A stretch of DNA of 25,186 nt from Ktedonobacteraceae bacterium (GCA_014896635.1 JADBKA010000050.1:1-25186); one strand, 5' to 3'. Shown: positions 7,613-16,236, counted from the stretch's first letter. The notes: a model not told the origin generated them from the letters alone. Made by a program: numbers and translations.

Positions 7613-9973
7613 ATGGCAACGCATAGCGATTCGCAGAAACAGGCGGATATTCCCCCGGCGCAGACCGCGTTGACGGATGGAACATCCACGCAACAGGTAC
7701 TTGAGGCGGAGATCTCCAGTCCCACACATGAGCACCAGCCGTTTGATGAACGTCTGAAGTATGCCCTGGAGGATACAAATTTGCAGCGTGCTCTGGGCCG
7801 TTTCGCTCCCAACTGGCGCCAGTCGCGTCAGGACGTCTTTGACAGTGAGGAGCGAGATTATGGCTCGCGCTACAGCTTTTCAAGCCTGCGTCACGATCTG
7901 CGGGAAGCGAAAGATTATGCCATCGCGCATCAGCCTGAGCTGGTAGCGCAGTTCAAAGCGGCTGCTGAAGCCGCCGGGGCCATTGTCTACGAAGCGCGCA
8001 CGGCTGAGGATGCCAACCGCTATATTTACGAACTCTGCCGACGGAAAAGTATCACACTGGCGGTCAAGTCAAAAACGATGGTTAGTGAGGAGACCGAATT
8101 GAATGCCTACCTGGAGGCGCGCGGCATCACAGCGGTCGAGACTGATCTGGGTGAATGGGTGGCCCAGCTTGACCACGAACGTCCCTCGCACATGGTGATG
8201 CCGATTATCCACAAAACGCGCCAGCAGGTCGGCTCTATTCTCACCAGAGCGGTAGGCCGCGAAATTTCGCGTGAGAATGTGGCAGAGCAGGTTGCGGTCA
8301 TTCGTACGGAGCACCGCAAGTCGTTTCTGAGCGCCGGCCTGGGCATTAGCGGAGCCAATGCGCTGATTGCCGAGAGCGGCTCTGTCATGATGATCACGAA
8401 CGAGGGCAATGGCCGCCTGGTGACTTCGCTACCGCCGGTGCATGTGGTGATGGCCGGCTATGATAAGCTCATCGGCACCTTTGCCGATGCTGTGACTCAG
8501 TTGCGCCTGCTGGCGCGTAGCGCAACCGCCCAGTCTATTACCAGCTATACGACCTTTATCACCGGTCCGGCGACGCCAGATAAGGAAATGCATATTATTC
8601 TGCTGGATAATGGACGCAGCGAGATGCGCGCCGATCCCCGCTTCAGAGAGGCGCTGCGCTGCATCCGCTGTGCCGCCTGTGCCAACGTCTGCCCGCCTTA
8701 CCAGCAGGTCGGGGGACATGCCTTCGGCCATATTTACAGTGGCGCAATTGGCCTGGTGGTCACACCGTTTCATCACGGTATCGAGGCCGGCGCCGGGCCG
8801 CAGAATCTCTGTGTAAGCTGCAATGCCTGCGAAACCGTCTGTCCCGTCGAGATTCCGCTGCCGAGCCTTATTCTCGACGTACGTACACGCACAATGGAGG
8901 CGAAAGGACTGCCCCGAATCAAGCAACTCGTTTTTGGCGTCATGGCGCGCCCGCGCCTCTTTGGCCTGTTGACACGCCTGGCGAGCATTGCACAGTTCCC
9001 TGTCACACTTGGCAGCCGCTATATACGAGCAGGCAACCTGCGACCGTTTGCGAAACTTCCCATTATCGGCTATCTTGCCGCGCTGGCCCGCTGGCGCAGT
9101 CTGCCGGCCTTTGCGGTCAGGCCGTTGCGCGACCGGGTGAGAAGTTTGCAACCTTCCTATAGCCTTGCTCTGGAGAAGCGGCGAGGACTGGACCTGACTG
9201 TCTGCTATTTTGCCGGCTGCATGACGGACCGGCTCTATCCAGAGATGGGTGAGGCGGTGATCAAGGTACTGCAAGCGGTCGATGTGCGGATGGTTTTTCC
9301 GCAGGAGCAGAACTGCTGCGGCCTGCCGGCGCTGAATTCGGGGGACAGGAGAGACGGCGTGGCGATGGCACGCCAGACCATTGCAGTGCTCGAAGATGCG
9401 CTGCGTCGGAGCAGGGCTGATTATATCCTCAGCGCCTCGACCAGTTGCGTCGTCACAATGGTGCAGGATTACATCCGCCTTCTTGAGGATCTGCGGGATG
9501 AAAGCTGGCTCAGGCGCGCTCGTACCCTGGCTGAGAAAATCATCGACTTCACCAGTTTCATGGATCGTGTGGTCCTGCGCAGTGATGTCAGGCTACCTGT
9601 GAAGTCGTCGAACACTTTTGAATCGGTCACGTATCATGATTCCTGCCAGTCCTGCAATTGTCTGGGCCTGCGCTCTGAGGCGCGGCGCATCATCAGGGAC
9701 GTGCTTGGGCTGGAGTTACGCGAGATGCCGCTGGCCGATGTCTGCTGTGGTTTTGGCGGGTCCACTTCGCTCGAACATCCCGAAGTCGCGGAGAAGCTGC
9801 TCGCCAACAAGCTGAACAATGCCGAGCGTAGCGGCGCTGCTATTCTCGTCGCCGACAATCCTGGCTGTCTCATGCACCTGCGCGGCGGTGTCGATGCAAG
9901 CGGGCGGCGCCTGCGCGTGCTGCACCTGGCCCAGTTGATCGCCGAGCAGTTAGAAGAGGAAAGGAGTGTCTGA
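7613..9973 (+). CDS. lutB: Fused LutB-LutA iron-sulfur lactate oxidation protein
   Basis: This 786-residue protein joins two Lut subunits that are usually separate. Residues about 60-340 form the LUD domain of LutB (with AESGSVMM and SYTTFITGPA.PDKEMH). Two [4Fe-4S] ferredoxin motifs follow: C350, C353, C356, C360 and C400, C403, C406, C410. After the LutB C-terminal helices come two CCG domains of the LutA/GlpC/heterodisulfide reductase type: CYFAGC from 531 with NCCGLP near 567, and DSCQSCNCLG with VCCGFGG near 710. It should pass electrons from lactate to the respiratory chain at the inner face of the membrane. Its TGA stop abuts the ATG of the next gene, so the two are translationally coupled. 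The Shine-Dalgarno site at 7613 is weak (AAGAG). Confidence 0.9.
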   Translation: MATHSDSQKQADIPPAQTALTDGTSTQQVLEAEISSPTHEHQPFDERLKYALEDTNLQRALGRFAPNWRQSRQDVFDSEERDYGSRYSFSSLRHDLREAKDYAIAHQPELVAQFKAAAEAAGAIVYEARTAEDANRYIYELCRRKSITLAVKSKTMVSEETELNAYLEARGITAVETDLGEWVAQLDHERPSHMVMPIIHKTRQQVGSILTRAVGREISRENVAEQVAVIRTEHRKSFLSAGLGISGANALIAESGSVMMITNEGNGRLVTSLPPVHVVMAGYDKLIGTFADAVTQLRLLARSATAQSITSYTTFITGPATPDKEMHIILLDNGRSEMRADPRFREALRCIRCAACANVCPPYQQVGGHAFGHIYSGAIGLVVTPFHHGIEAGAGPQNLCVSCNACETVCPVEIPLPSLILDVRTRTMEAKGLPRIKQLVFGVMARPRLFGLLTRLASIAQFPVTLGSRYIRAGNLRPFAKLPIIGYLAALARWRSLPAFAVRPLRDRVRSLQPSYSLALEKRRGLDLTVCYFAGCMTDRLYPEMGEAVIKVLQAVDVRMVFPQEQNCCGLPALNSGDRRDGVAMARQTIAVLEDALRRSRADYILSASTSCVVTMVQDYIRLLEDLRDESWLRRARTLAEKIIDFTSFMDRVVLRSDVRLPVKSSNTFESVTYHDSCQSCNCLGLRSEARRIIRDVLGLELREMPLADVCCGFGGSTSLEHPEVAEKLLANKLNNAERSGAAILVADNPGCLMHLRGGVDASGRRLRVLHLAQLIAEQLEEERSV

Positions 9974-10759
9974 ATGTCGCGTTCGGATAATTTCTATGAG
10001 TTGCCGGAGAATCTGCCTGTGCCGGTGGATGATGGCGCCTGTGACCATCTGCCAGGTATGCAATTGCCCGCAATCTCGCTTATGTCTACGTCCGGGACTA
10101 CTGTAGACCTCTCTCAACTGCCGGGCAGAACGGTGCTCTATTGCTATCCGCGTACAGGACGGCCCGGCGAGGCTTCACCTGACGGGTGGGATCTGATTCC
10201 GGGTGCGAGAGGATGTACGCCTCAATCGTGCGCGTTTCGTGATCACCATGCGGAACTGCAACAGTTGCACGCGCGCGTATTCGGCCTGAGCGCGCAGGAT
10301 ACCGCCTATCAGCAAGAGGCGGTGCAGCGCCTGCATCTGCCCTTCGAGCTTCTAAGCGACGCTGAACTGACCTTCACGCAGGCATTGCGCCTGCCGACAT
10401 TTGTCGTCGCCTCGATGACGCTGATCAAGCGCGTCACACTTCTCATCGAGAACGGGCAGATCATCAAAGTGTTTTATCCCGTTTTTCCGCCAGATCAGAA
10501 CGCAGCCCAGGTTATCAGGTGGCTTATTGCGCTTTCTTCTGCTCTCGATCAGGCGATCCAGAAGCTTAGTGCAGGTCTTGAGACGGCGCAAGACCGGGCA
10601 GTAGCCAGAGAAGCTGTTCAGCTTTTGCGTACTAGAGGTGTCGATGGAATCATTCTGGGCTGTACTGAGATTCCCTTACTTCTGCAAGAAGAGGCTGACG
10701 ATTTGATCAATCCCTTGCAATTGCTGGCAGAGGCCGCTGTCAGACACGCATTGCGCTAA
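9974..10759 (+). CDS. Peroxiredoxin fused to a C-terminal Asp/Glu-racemase fragment
   Basis: Residues 27-185 are a peroxiredoxin of the redoxin/AhpC-TSA type: CYPRTGRPGE, then GARGCTPQSCAFRDHH with C81 as likely peroxidatic and C86 as likely resolving cysteine, and FYPVFPPDQNA near the end. From about 195 the chain changes to the C-terminal signature of aspartate/glutamate racemases: LLRTRGVDGIILGCTEIPLL with C230, then NPLQLLAEAAVRHAL. Only about 70 residues of the racemase are present; its N-terminal lobe and first catalytic cysteine are missing, so racemase activity is not expected. The racemase part uses more A/T-ending codons than the peroxiredoxin part, consistent with recombination. 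ATG 9974 directly follows the lutB stop, with AGGAAAGGAG upstream, so it is in the lut operon. Confidence 0.8.
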   Translation: MSRSDNFYELPENLPVPVDDGACDHLPGMQLPAISLMSTSGTTVDLSQLPGRTVLYCYPRTGRPGEASPDGWDLIPGARGCTPQSCAFRDHHAELQQLHARVFGLSAQDTAYQQEAVQRLHLPFELLSDAELTFTQALRLPTFVVASMTLIKRVTLLIENGQIIKVFYPVFPPDQNAAQVIRWLIALSSALDQAIQKLSAGLETAQDRAVAREAVQLLRTRGVDGIILGCTEIPLLLQEEADDLINPLQLLAEAAVRHALR

Positions 10760-10802
10760 CGTACAAAATCAGCGTAGCTTCCTCAGTGCGGAAGCGAAAA
10801 GA

Positions 10803-10846
10803 GAGATATGTGAGAAAGAGTGTCCTCTTTTCCCCTCACATATCTC
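10803..10846. terminator. Bidirectional terminator between converging genes
   Basis: GAGATATGTGAG (10803-10814) pairs perfectly with CTCACATATCTC (10835-10846). The loop contains a second stem, AAAGAG against CTCTTT. A T-rich tract follows on the minus strand (TCTTTTCG). It lies between the end of the lut operon and the end of the DUF4126-like gene. Confidence 0.75.
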
Positions 10847-10888
10847 CCCGATTGTATTGCCTTGCTGTACTGTAGACCGGCCTGAAAC

Positions 10889-11449
10889 TTATTGCCGCTG
10901 TGTACTCAGCGCGTGCAGTCCTAACCTGAGAGCAATGGCATCCTCGATACCCGCAAATACGGCATCTGGCAGTCGTGTGAGATTACAGAGCAGGAGACGC
11001 GCAGTGTATCCTGTAACTGCTCCCACGCCCGCGCCCAACGCGCCGCTGATCGCTCCCTGTACGACTGGCCGCTGGAAGCGGCGACTGAGCCAGGTGCCCG
11101 CCAGAGCGCCCATTGCTATGCGTCCTGCCAGCGATCCCGGATTCAAACGGCCTGGTATACCGGGGAGTTTGTCGGCCAGGATCTCGCCGGATGCGATGAG
11201 GCCGGCGCCATATTTGACAACTTTCGAGTCGAGCAGGCGCAGCAACCGGTTATCCTCAGATGGCTGCGGCTCTTTTGTCCAGATGAGCAGGGCCAGCGGA
11301 GTCATCGAGCGCAAGCCTGCCACAAAGCCAAGCCACGAGGCGCGCTTGTATACTTGCAGTGTCTCCTCGTCCAGGGGTGCTGTAAAGGTGTTCTGGAATT
11401 CGCCGCCTGGTATGCGGTTTATATCTGTATTTTCACGCAGTGCTGTCAT
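10889..11449 (-). CDS. DUF4126-like small membrane protein
   Basis: This 186-residue protein shows the DUF4126-type core: GLRSMTPLALL near residue 45, GEILADKLPGIPGRLNPGSL near 88, GRIAMGALAG, and a glycine-rich membrane segment GAISGALGAGVGAVTGYTAR near 135. I infer two or three membrane-spanning or re-entrant helices. Family function is unknown. The N-terminal 35 residues are hydrophilic. The ATG at 11449-11447 has a purine-rich AGGTGGGAAG upstream. A 183-bp gap separates it from the PIG-L gene upstream on the same strand, so it may have its own promoter, though I see no good one. The bidirectional hairpin at 10803-10846 should end its transcript. Confidence 0.7.
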   Translation of the reverse strand: MTALRENTDINRIPGGEFQNTFTAPLDEETLQVYKRASWLGFVAGLRSMTPLALLIWTKEPQPSEDNRLLRLLDSKVVKYGAGLIASGEILADKLPGIPGRLNPGSLAGRIAMGALAGTWLSRRFQRPVVQGAISGALGAGVGAVTGYTARLLLCNLTRLPDAVFAGIEDAIALRLGLHALSTQRQ

Positions 11450-11632
11450 GTGCTTCCCACCTTCCTGATTTCTGCCAGGTAGTCAATTATGCTCCTCGCT
11501 TCTGCCGAGAAGCAGCCAGAAATTTTACCCTTCTTTAAATTAACACGAAAGAACTGGCAGATCAGGTGCATTTATTTATCGGATCGCTCCTGCGGCAGCT
11601 TAAAAGCGCCCTGTACAGCAAGATTCCCCATC

Positions 11633-12523
11633 TTATAACCCGGCGAACAGATCCTGTTCCAGTCCGCCGGTATGAGTCGGCAGTGGACGATGTGCCAGGA
11701 CAAAGTGCTCATAGCCGAGCGCGAGCCGGCGCTGCTCTTCAGGGAGCGCAAAAACGAAGCTATCCGGGGCAACCTGGGTCCTGTATGCCCGGAAAGCCCG
11801 CATTTTCTGTTCGAGGTAAGACGAAACGTCGATGCGGGTGGTGATCAGCTCATCGGCTGTCCCCATGAGTGCGACATTCATGCGAGGATTATCCCAGGGA
11901 CCGGGAACGCCTCTCGCCTGCATCTCCTGCGCCAGTCGTTCAAACTGCGAGCGTGGAATCGCGGTGTAGTAGAGTTTCTGTGGCTGCCAGGCGGTGTATG
12001 GCAGGTCTGGGAAACAACGCGCATCACCGGCGACCTCAAAAGCTGCAACGGTGACACGATGCGCCTGAATATGATCGGGATGTCCATAGACGCCAAAGGG
12101 ATCATAGGTGACGATCACCTGGGGCCGGAACTCGCGGATGATGGCAACAACGCGCCTGACTGCCTCATCAAAGATGACACGATGAAAAGAATCCGGGTGG
12201 TTGTTCGCTCTTGTGCGCGCCATACCTGAATCGCGGTAGCCGAGTCGGTGCAGTACGCTGATGTGGAGTATTTCGGCTGCCGCCTCAAGCTCTTTGCGCC
12301 GCACTTCCACCAGGCGAGGGAAGAGTTGCTCTTTTGCCTGTCGATCCAGCGCAGGATCGACGATCTGGCCTTCTTCGCCGCCTGTGGCTGTCACGAGCAC
12401 CGTGCGTACTCCTCGTTCTGCGAGAAGGGCAAAAGTGCCGCCGGTAGTGAACACTTCATCATCTGGATGAGCGTGTATCGCCATGAACGTAAGCTGGTCT
12501 GGTGATTCCTGGCCGGTAGTCAT
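11633..12523 (-). CDS. PIG-L family zinc deacetylase, MshB/Mca-like
   Basis: This 296-residue enzyme belongs to the LmbE/PIG-L superfamily, which removes N-acetyl or other acyl groups from glucosamine-type substrates. The zinc site is visible: H19 and D22 in HAHPDDE (D21 the general base), and H151 in YGHPDH (H148 the catalytic histidine). LGYRDSGM near residue 95 and the insert RANNHPDSF resemble the mycothiol enzymes MshB and mycothiol S-conjugate amidase (Mca). Whether this organism makes mycothiol or bacillithiol cannot be told here, so the substrate is open. It is cytoplasmic. The start ATG at 12523-12521 has AAGGAT upstream. It follows the ABC ATPase gene by 34 bp on the same strand and is probably co-transcribed. 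Confidence 0.85.
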   Translation of the reverse strand: MTTGQESPDQLTFMAIHAHPDDEVFTTGGTFALLAERGVRTVLVTATGGEEGQIVDPALDRQAKEQLFPRLVEVRRKELEAAAEILHISVLHRLGYRDSGMARTRANNHPDSFHRVIFDEAVRRVVAIIREFRPQVIVTYDPFGVYGHPDHIQAHRVTVAAFEVAGDARCFPDLPYTAWQPQKLYYTAIPRSQFERLAQEMQARGVPGPWDNPRMNVALMGTADELITTRIDVSSYLEQKMRAFRAYRTQVAPDSFVFALPEEQRRLALGYEHFVLAHRPLPTHTGGLEQDLFAGL

Positions 12524-12557
12524 AGGTTTTTATCCTTGCTTTTCACTTGATATATTG

Positions 12558-13238
12558 TCAGACGATCCTGCCGTCGCGCATGTGTATCACGCGGTTGGCC
12601 TGGCGCCCGACCTCTATGGCATGCGTCACGATGACAAGGGTCTGGCCCTGCTGACGGTTAAGATAGCAGAGCAGCGCCATTGTATCGGCAGCGGTTTCGC
12701 TGTCGAGATTGCCGGTGGGTTCGTCGGCCCAGATGATGGCGGGATCGTTGGTGAGCGCGCGCGCAATGGTGACGCGCTGGCGCTGCCCGCCAGAAAGCTC
12801 TGCGGGCCGGTGGCGAGCGCGATCAGCCAGCCCCACCCGATCCAGCATTTCCAGCGCGCGCCGCCGGGCTTTGTGGGCCGGAGTACCGGCCACGAGCATT
12901 GGCAGTTCAACGTTTTCTACTGCCGTCAGCACGGGAAGCAGATTAAAGTCCTGAAAGATAAAGCCCATATGCTGGGCGCGGTAACTTGTGCGCTGTTTAT
13001 CGCTGAGGTGGCGAAGATTGTGGCCTTGAATAAAGATGTTGCCATCATCAATCATATCCAGTCCTGAAAGACAGTTCAGGAGCGTCGTTTTGCCGCAGCC
13101 GCTCGGTCCCATAATGGCGACCATTTCTCCCGACTGCACGGTAAGATCTATCCGTTGCAGGGCGGTAACCCGTAATGCTCCGCTACGATAAGTTTTGTAA
13201 ACCCCCTGCGCTTCAATAATAGGCGCAACTGCGCTCAT
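12558..13238 (-). CDS. ABC transporter ATP-binding protein, LolD/MacB type
   Basis: This 226-residue ATPase is complete: Walker [10 protein letters not shown] at 44-52, Q-loop Q96 (IFQDFNLLP), signature LSGGQRQRV from 148, Walker [13 protein letters not shown] from 168, and the H-loop in VTHAIEV. The NIFIQGHNL and TGNLDSE segments are typical of the MacB/LolD/FtsE-like group, whose partners are large FtsX-type permeases. No such permease is encoded here: the gene stands upstream of the PIG-L deacetylase and downstream of an unrelated ABC-2 exporter. It may pair with a permease elsewhere. ATG at 13238-13236 has AGAAGAGAAGAAG upstream. Confidence 0.88.
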   Translation of the reverse strand: MSAVAPIIEAQGVYKTYRSGALRVTALQRIDLTVQSGEMVAIMGPSGCGKTTLLNCLSGLDMIDDGNIFIQGHNLRHLSDKQRTSYRAQHMGFIFQDFNLLPVLTAVENVELPMLVAGTPAHKARRRALEMLDRVGLADRARHRPAELSGGQRQRVTIARALTNDPAIIWADEPTGNLDSETAADTMALLCYLNRQQGQTLVIVTHAIEVGRQANRVIHMRDGRIV

Positions 13239-13380
13239 GCTTCTTCTCTTCTAGCTGAATACTTCGGCAAAATGTAAATGTATAAGAAGTGGAGCAAGGC
13301 GACACCCCGGCCACTCTACGAGAGCGGGATGGCGCCTCTGTACCACGCTTCTCTTTCCCATATCATATCACAGGAGAGAG

Positions 13381-13422
13381 AAACAGAGATGGTCCAGAGA
13401 CATGCTCGTACCATCTCTGTTT
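13381..13422 (-). terminator. Terminator of the ABC-2 exporter operon
   Basis: AAACAGAGATGGT (13381-13393) pairs perfectly with ACCATCTCTGTTT (13410-13422), a 13-bp stem with a 16-base loop. It lies two bases past the stop codon of the ATPase gene at 13425. On the minus strand it is followed by TTTCTCTC. Confidence 0.75.
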
Positions 13423-13424
13423 GC

Positions 13425-14468
13425 TTAGCTTGCTGCTTCTTTGAGCAGGAGATCCTCTTCATAAATGCGTCGAATCACGTCTTCAATCTCCGGCTCCTGG
13501 AACGTGACGTCGCGCAGGCGGTAGCGCGCTCCCAGCCAGGCCACCAGTTCATGAGCTGGCAGTGCATCGCGGCCAAAACTCAGCCACAGGTGCGGTCCAT
13601 TGATCTGTGCCAGGCGCACCCCGTGCGGCAAACCGTCAAGTTGTGGTCGTCCCTGCGCGTCGAGAGAGAGCGCAGCCTGTTCAGTCGCGTCCAGCACGGC
13701 GATCAATGTGCGCTCGCCACCAAAACGCGCGCGAATAGCCGCTACACTGCCGTCGTAGAGCTTGCGCCCGTGATCAATGATCACCATGCGCGGACAGAGC
13801 ATCTCCACGTCGTCCATATCGTGTGTCGTGAGCAGCACCGTCGTGCCGCGCTCAGCGTTCAGAGTCAGCAAGAATTCGCGGATACGCGCTTTAGCTACCA
13901 CATCCAGGCCGATAGTGGGTTCATCCAGGTAGAGCAGTTCTGGCTCGTGTAGCAGCGCTGCCGCCAGGTCACCACGCATGCGCTGGCCGAGCGAGAGCTG
14001 TCGTACTGGTGTATCGAGAAACTCATCAAGATCGAGCATGGTGCGCAGATGTTCAAGGTTAGCGCGATGGCGCTTCTCCGGGACACGATAAAGATGGCGC
14101 AGCAGGCGTAGAGAATCGATCAACGGCAGATCCCACCAGAGCTGTGTATGCTGCCCGAAAACCACGCCGATGTGCGCAGCCAGCTCGCGCCGCTGCTGGA
14201 GTGGCACCAGGCCCGCCACACGCAGGTGTCCGCTTGTTGGCTTGAGAATGCCGGTCAGCATCTTAATGGTGGTGCTTTTGCCCGCTCCGTTTGGCCCGAT
14301 CAGTCCGATCATCTCGCCGCGTTCCACCGAGAGATCCAGGTCGCTGACGGCCCGTACCACTCGCATCTCAGGATCGACAATACTGCGCAGACCGCCAAGC
14401 AGGCCGGGACGCCGTTTTGCCACGCGAAACGTTTTGCCCAATCCTTGAGCTTCGATAATTCTCTCCAT
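13425..14468 (-). CDS. ABC-2 exporter ATP-binding protein
   Basis: This 347-residue ATPase has Walker A GPNGAGKST (58-66), Q-loop in FGQHTQLWW (Q106), signature LSLGQRMR (158-165), Walker B LLYLDEPTIGLD (178 onward) and the H-loop in LLTTHDMDDVE. The signature has L in place of the first G of LSGGQ, as in the subfamily that pairs with DUF990-type permeases. An extra C-terminal domain of about 100 residues follows the core. It is last in a three-gene minus-strand operon with two ABC-2 permeases. Related cyanobacterial and other systems export viologen-like cations or peptides; the substrate here is unknown. The perfect hairpin at 13381-13422 ends the operon. Confidence 0.9.
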   Translation of the reverse strand: MERIIEAQGLGKTFRVAKRRPGLLGGLRSIVDPEMRVVRAVSDLDLSVERGEMIGLIGPNGAGKSTTIKMLTGILKPTSGHLRVAGLVPLQQRRELAAHIGVVFGQHTQLWWDLPLIDSLRLLRHLYRVPEKRHRANLEHLRTMLDLDEFLDTPVRQLSLGQRMRGDLAAALLHEPELLYLDEPTIGLDVVAKARIREFLLTLNAERGTTVLLTTHDMDDVEMLCPRMVIIDHGRKLYDGSVAAIRARFGGERTLIAVLDATEQAALSLDAQGRPQLDGLPHGVRLAQINGPHLWLSFGRDALPAHELVAWLGARYRLRDVTFQEPEIEDVIRRIYEEDLLLKEAAS

Positions 14469-14522
14469 GCAATTTACTCCTTAATCATGCTTATGCTTTA
14501 ATACTGATTATTTATAATCGTT

Positions 14523-15341
14523 TTAACTACCTGTGCTCTGATAGTGCTGCACACCGAAGCGCCAGACGAACATGGCTGCCAGCGCGAAGAGAAACGCTGC
14601 CAGCGGCGCGGCAAAAACCAGTTGGACCGGCAAACCGAACGGCAGGGGTCGCTCCAGCAGGTAGCAGGTAGGGACAAACGACGCGAAAGCGATGGGAACA
14701 ACGAAGAAAAAGAAGCGTTGCAGGAGTTGATGATAAATGGTGATAGGATAGCTCATCATCTCGCGCCCGCCATACGTCAGGATATTGGTGATTTCGGTTG
14801 TCTCGACCGTCCAGAAGCAAAGTGTCGCACCGAGCAGCAGAATCGAGACAAAAATGACAGTCCCAATTACAATGCTGAGCGGCAGTGCGATGATTTTGTC
14901 CCATGTCCAGTGTAAGTGCGGCAGCCAGAGATGCGCGATGACGAACCCTGCGCAGCCCTGGGTGAGACGGCCCAGGCGACGCAGACGAAAATCGCTGCCG
15001 GCCACCTGGGTCAGTGCTCCAATGGGACGCAGCAGCACACGGTCGAATTCGCCACGCTGCACCATCCATGAGAAGTTATCAATGCCGGAACCAACTATCT
15101 CGGCCAGTCCGAAGCTGATCGAGACAATCGAGGCCAGCAGCGTAACTTCACCCACCTGCCAGCCGAGCAATGTAGGGAAGGCCGTGAAGAAGAGCAGGAT
15201 ACTGGCCAACTCAAGAGCTGACACTCCAAAGTACGTACCGATATCCAGCGCCAGATTCACTTTGTACTGCCATTGCGCCCGTATCTGCATACCAATCAAT
15301 AGCAGGTAGAGACGCGCGTCGTGATACAATGAGCGAATCAT
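14523..15341 (-). CDS. ABC-2 family permease (DUF990-like), second subunit
   Basis: This 272-residue membrane protein starts at ATG 15341-15339 with AAGGGGGAT upstream. A longer open frame to 15524 overlaps the preceding gene and is not used. I infer six membrane helices, for example near YFGVSALELASILLFF, EVTLLASIVSISFGLAEIVG, VIGTVIFVSILLLGATLCFW and LVFAAPLAAFLFALAAMFVW. The motif QRGEFDRVLLRPIGAL between helices 2 and 3 is characteristic of this permease family. It begins five bases after the stop of the first permease gene, so the two are tightly coupled. A 54-bp gap separates it from the ATPase gene. It should form a heterodimeric channel with its neighbour. Confidence 0.87.
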   Translation of the reverse strand: MIRSLYHDARLYLLLIGMQIRAQWQYKVNLALDIGTYFGVSALELASILLFFTAFPTLLGWQVGEVTLLASIVSISFGLAEIVGSGIDNFSWMVQRGEFDRVLLRPIGALTQVAGSDFRLRRLGRLTQGCAGFVIAHLWLPHLHWTWDKIIALPLSIVIGTVIFVSILLLGATLCFWTVETTEITNILTYGGREMMSYPITIYHQLLQRFFFFVVPIAFASFVPTCYLLERPLPFGLPVQLVFAAPLAAFLFALAAMFVWRFGVQHYQSTGS

Positions 15342-15346
15342 TCTGT

Positions 15347-16141
15347 TTATCCCCCTTGCGCGACAACATGCCGTGTCGCCAGCACTGTGAGCAAACGGAC
15401 AATTCCTGTTAAGATGATCAGCCAGCCGAGCTGACGCCCGATCTCGAACCAGAGCGCGCCGCCGGCCACTTTTCCGAGCAGCATTTCGGTGGGCAAGTTT
15501 AGCAGACCATTGAAAGGCAGCCATTCGATGAGAGCGCGCATCCAGCCCGGTAATAATGGGATAGGAACAAAGGAGCCGGTAAAAAAGAGCGCAATGGTAT
15601 GCGCCAGCGTAGCCGCTGCCCGCGCCTCAAGTAGCCAGAAGGCCACGATATTATACAGGAAACGGTAAGCGATGCCGAGCATCGTTGCCGGAAGGAGTGC
15701 CACTGCGAAAGCCAGCCAGGCATGCCATTCAGCCGGTACACCGAAGCCGAAGAGCAACATGCCTGCGAGGTAGGTGGGCAGAGCGCGATACAGCAAAAAG
15801 TAGCAACTGCGTCCGACCTCCCGGCTGAACCAGTACCGGTAGAAATCGCACGGCTTGCTCAGATCTGAAACCACCTCACCGGTGCGAATGGTCATCATCA
15901 GGTCCATCCATCCAAACGGCAGCACGACCATAATCATCGCCTGTACCAGCCAGGTATAGCGCAGCGTATCCTGAACCGTATGGCCACTGACGGCCGGGCG
16001 AGTCTGGAAAAGCGCGATGATCACATAGCTGAAGATCATGCCGAAGAAGATGTTGGTGAGCATACCGGCGATGTTCGTCCAGCGGTAGATGAGCTGGCGC
16101 CGAAACGCTGTGCGGGCCACTTCAAAGTAGAATGATAACAT
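15347..16141 (-). CDS. ABC-2 family permease (DUF990-like), first subunit
   Basis: This 264-residue protein is the first gene of the exporter operon. About six membrane helices are visible, including IFFGMIFSYVIIALF near residue 32, YTWLVQAMIMVVLPFGWMDL near 63 and LAFAVALLPATMLGIAYRFL near 142. The cytoplasmic motif IRTGEVVSDLSKPCDFYRYW matches the conserved 'RTG.....L.RP.D' segment of this family and parallels the QRGEFDRVLLRPIG segment of the second permease. GGAGA lies about 11 bases before ATG 16141. The leader upstream contains a 6-bp hairpin (16165-16180), but I see no clear promoter. Confidence 0.87.
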   Translation of the reverse strand: MLSFYFEVARTAFRRQLIYRWTNIAGMLTNIFFGMIFSYVIIALFQTRPAVSGHTVQDTLRYTWLVQAMIMVVLPFGWMDLMMTIRTGEVVSDLSKPCDFYRYWFSREVGRSCYFLLYRALPTYLAGMLLFGFGVPAEWHAWLAFAVALLPATMLGIAYRFLYNIVAFWLLEARAAATLAHTIALFFTGSFVPIPLLPGWMRALIEWLPFNGLLNLPTEMLLGKVAGGALWFEIGRQLGWLIILTGIVRLLTVLATRHVVAQGG

Positions 16142-16164
16142 CGGGTAGTTTTTCTCCTGAAATG

Positions 16165-16180
16165 AGGCGTAGAGACGCCT
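16165..16180. other. Small hairpin in the leader of the ABC exporter operon
   Basis: AGGCGT (16165-16170) pairs with ACGCCT (16175-16180) around the tetraloop AGAG, just upstream of the Shine-Dalgarno site of the first permease gene. On the plus strand it is followed by TTCTT. The role is unknown; it could tune translation. Confidence 0.35.
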
Positions 16181-16236
16181 TTCTTCCTGTGCTTAAGAAC
16201 GGTAAGTGAGAAGTGATCAGACGAGATTGTAGACAA

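Noticed and set aside
8429..9274. 281-residue open frame on the minus strand
   Set aside because: It lies wholly antisense to the Fe-S part of the LutB-LutA fusion, has no domain I recognise and no ribosome site, and is explained by the GC-rich codon pattern of the real gene.
10857..11468. 203-residue open frame on the plus strand
   Set aside because: It is antisense to the DUF4126-like gene, rich in Arg, Ser and Pro, and lies beyond the bidirectional terminator.
12483..13067. 194-residue open frame on the plus strand
   Set aside because: It is antisense to the ABC ATPase, whose Walker and signature motifs are clear on the minus strand.
14523..15524. Longer 333-residue start for the second ABC permease
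   Set aside because: The extra 61 residues overlap the end of the first permease gene in another frame and are not membrane-like; ATG 15341 has a good Shine-Dalgarno site.
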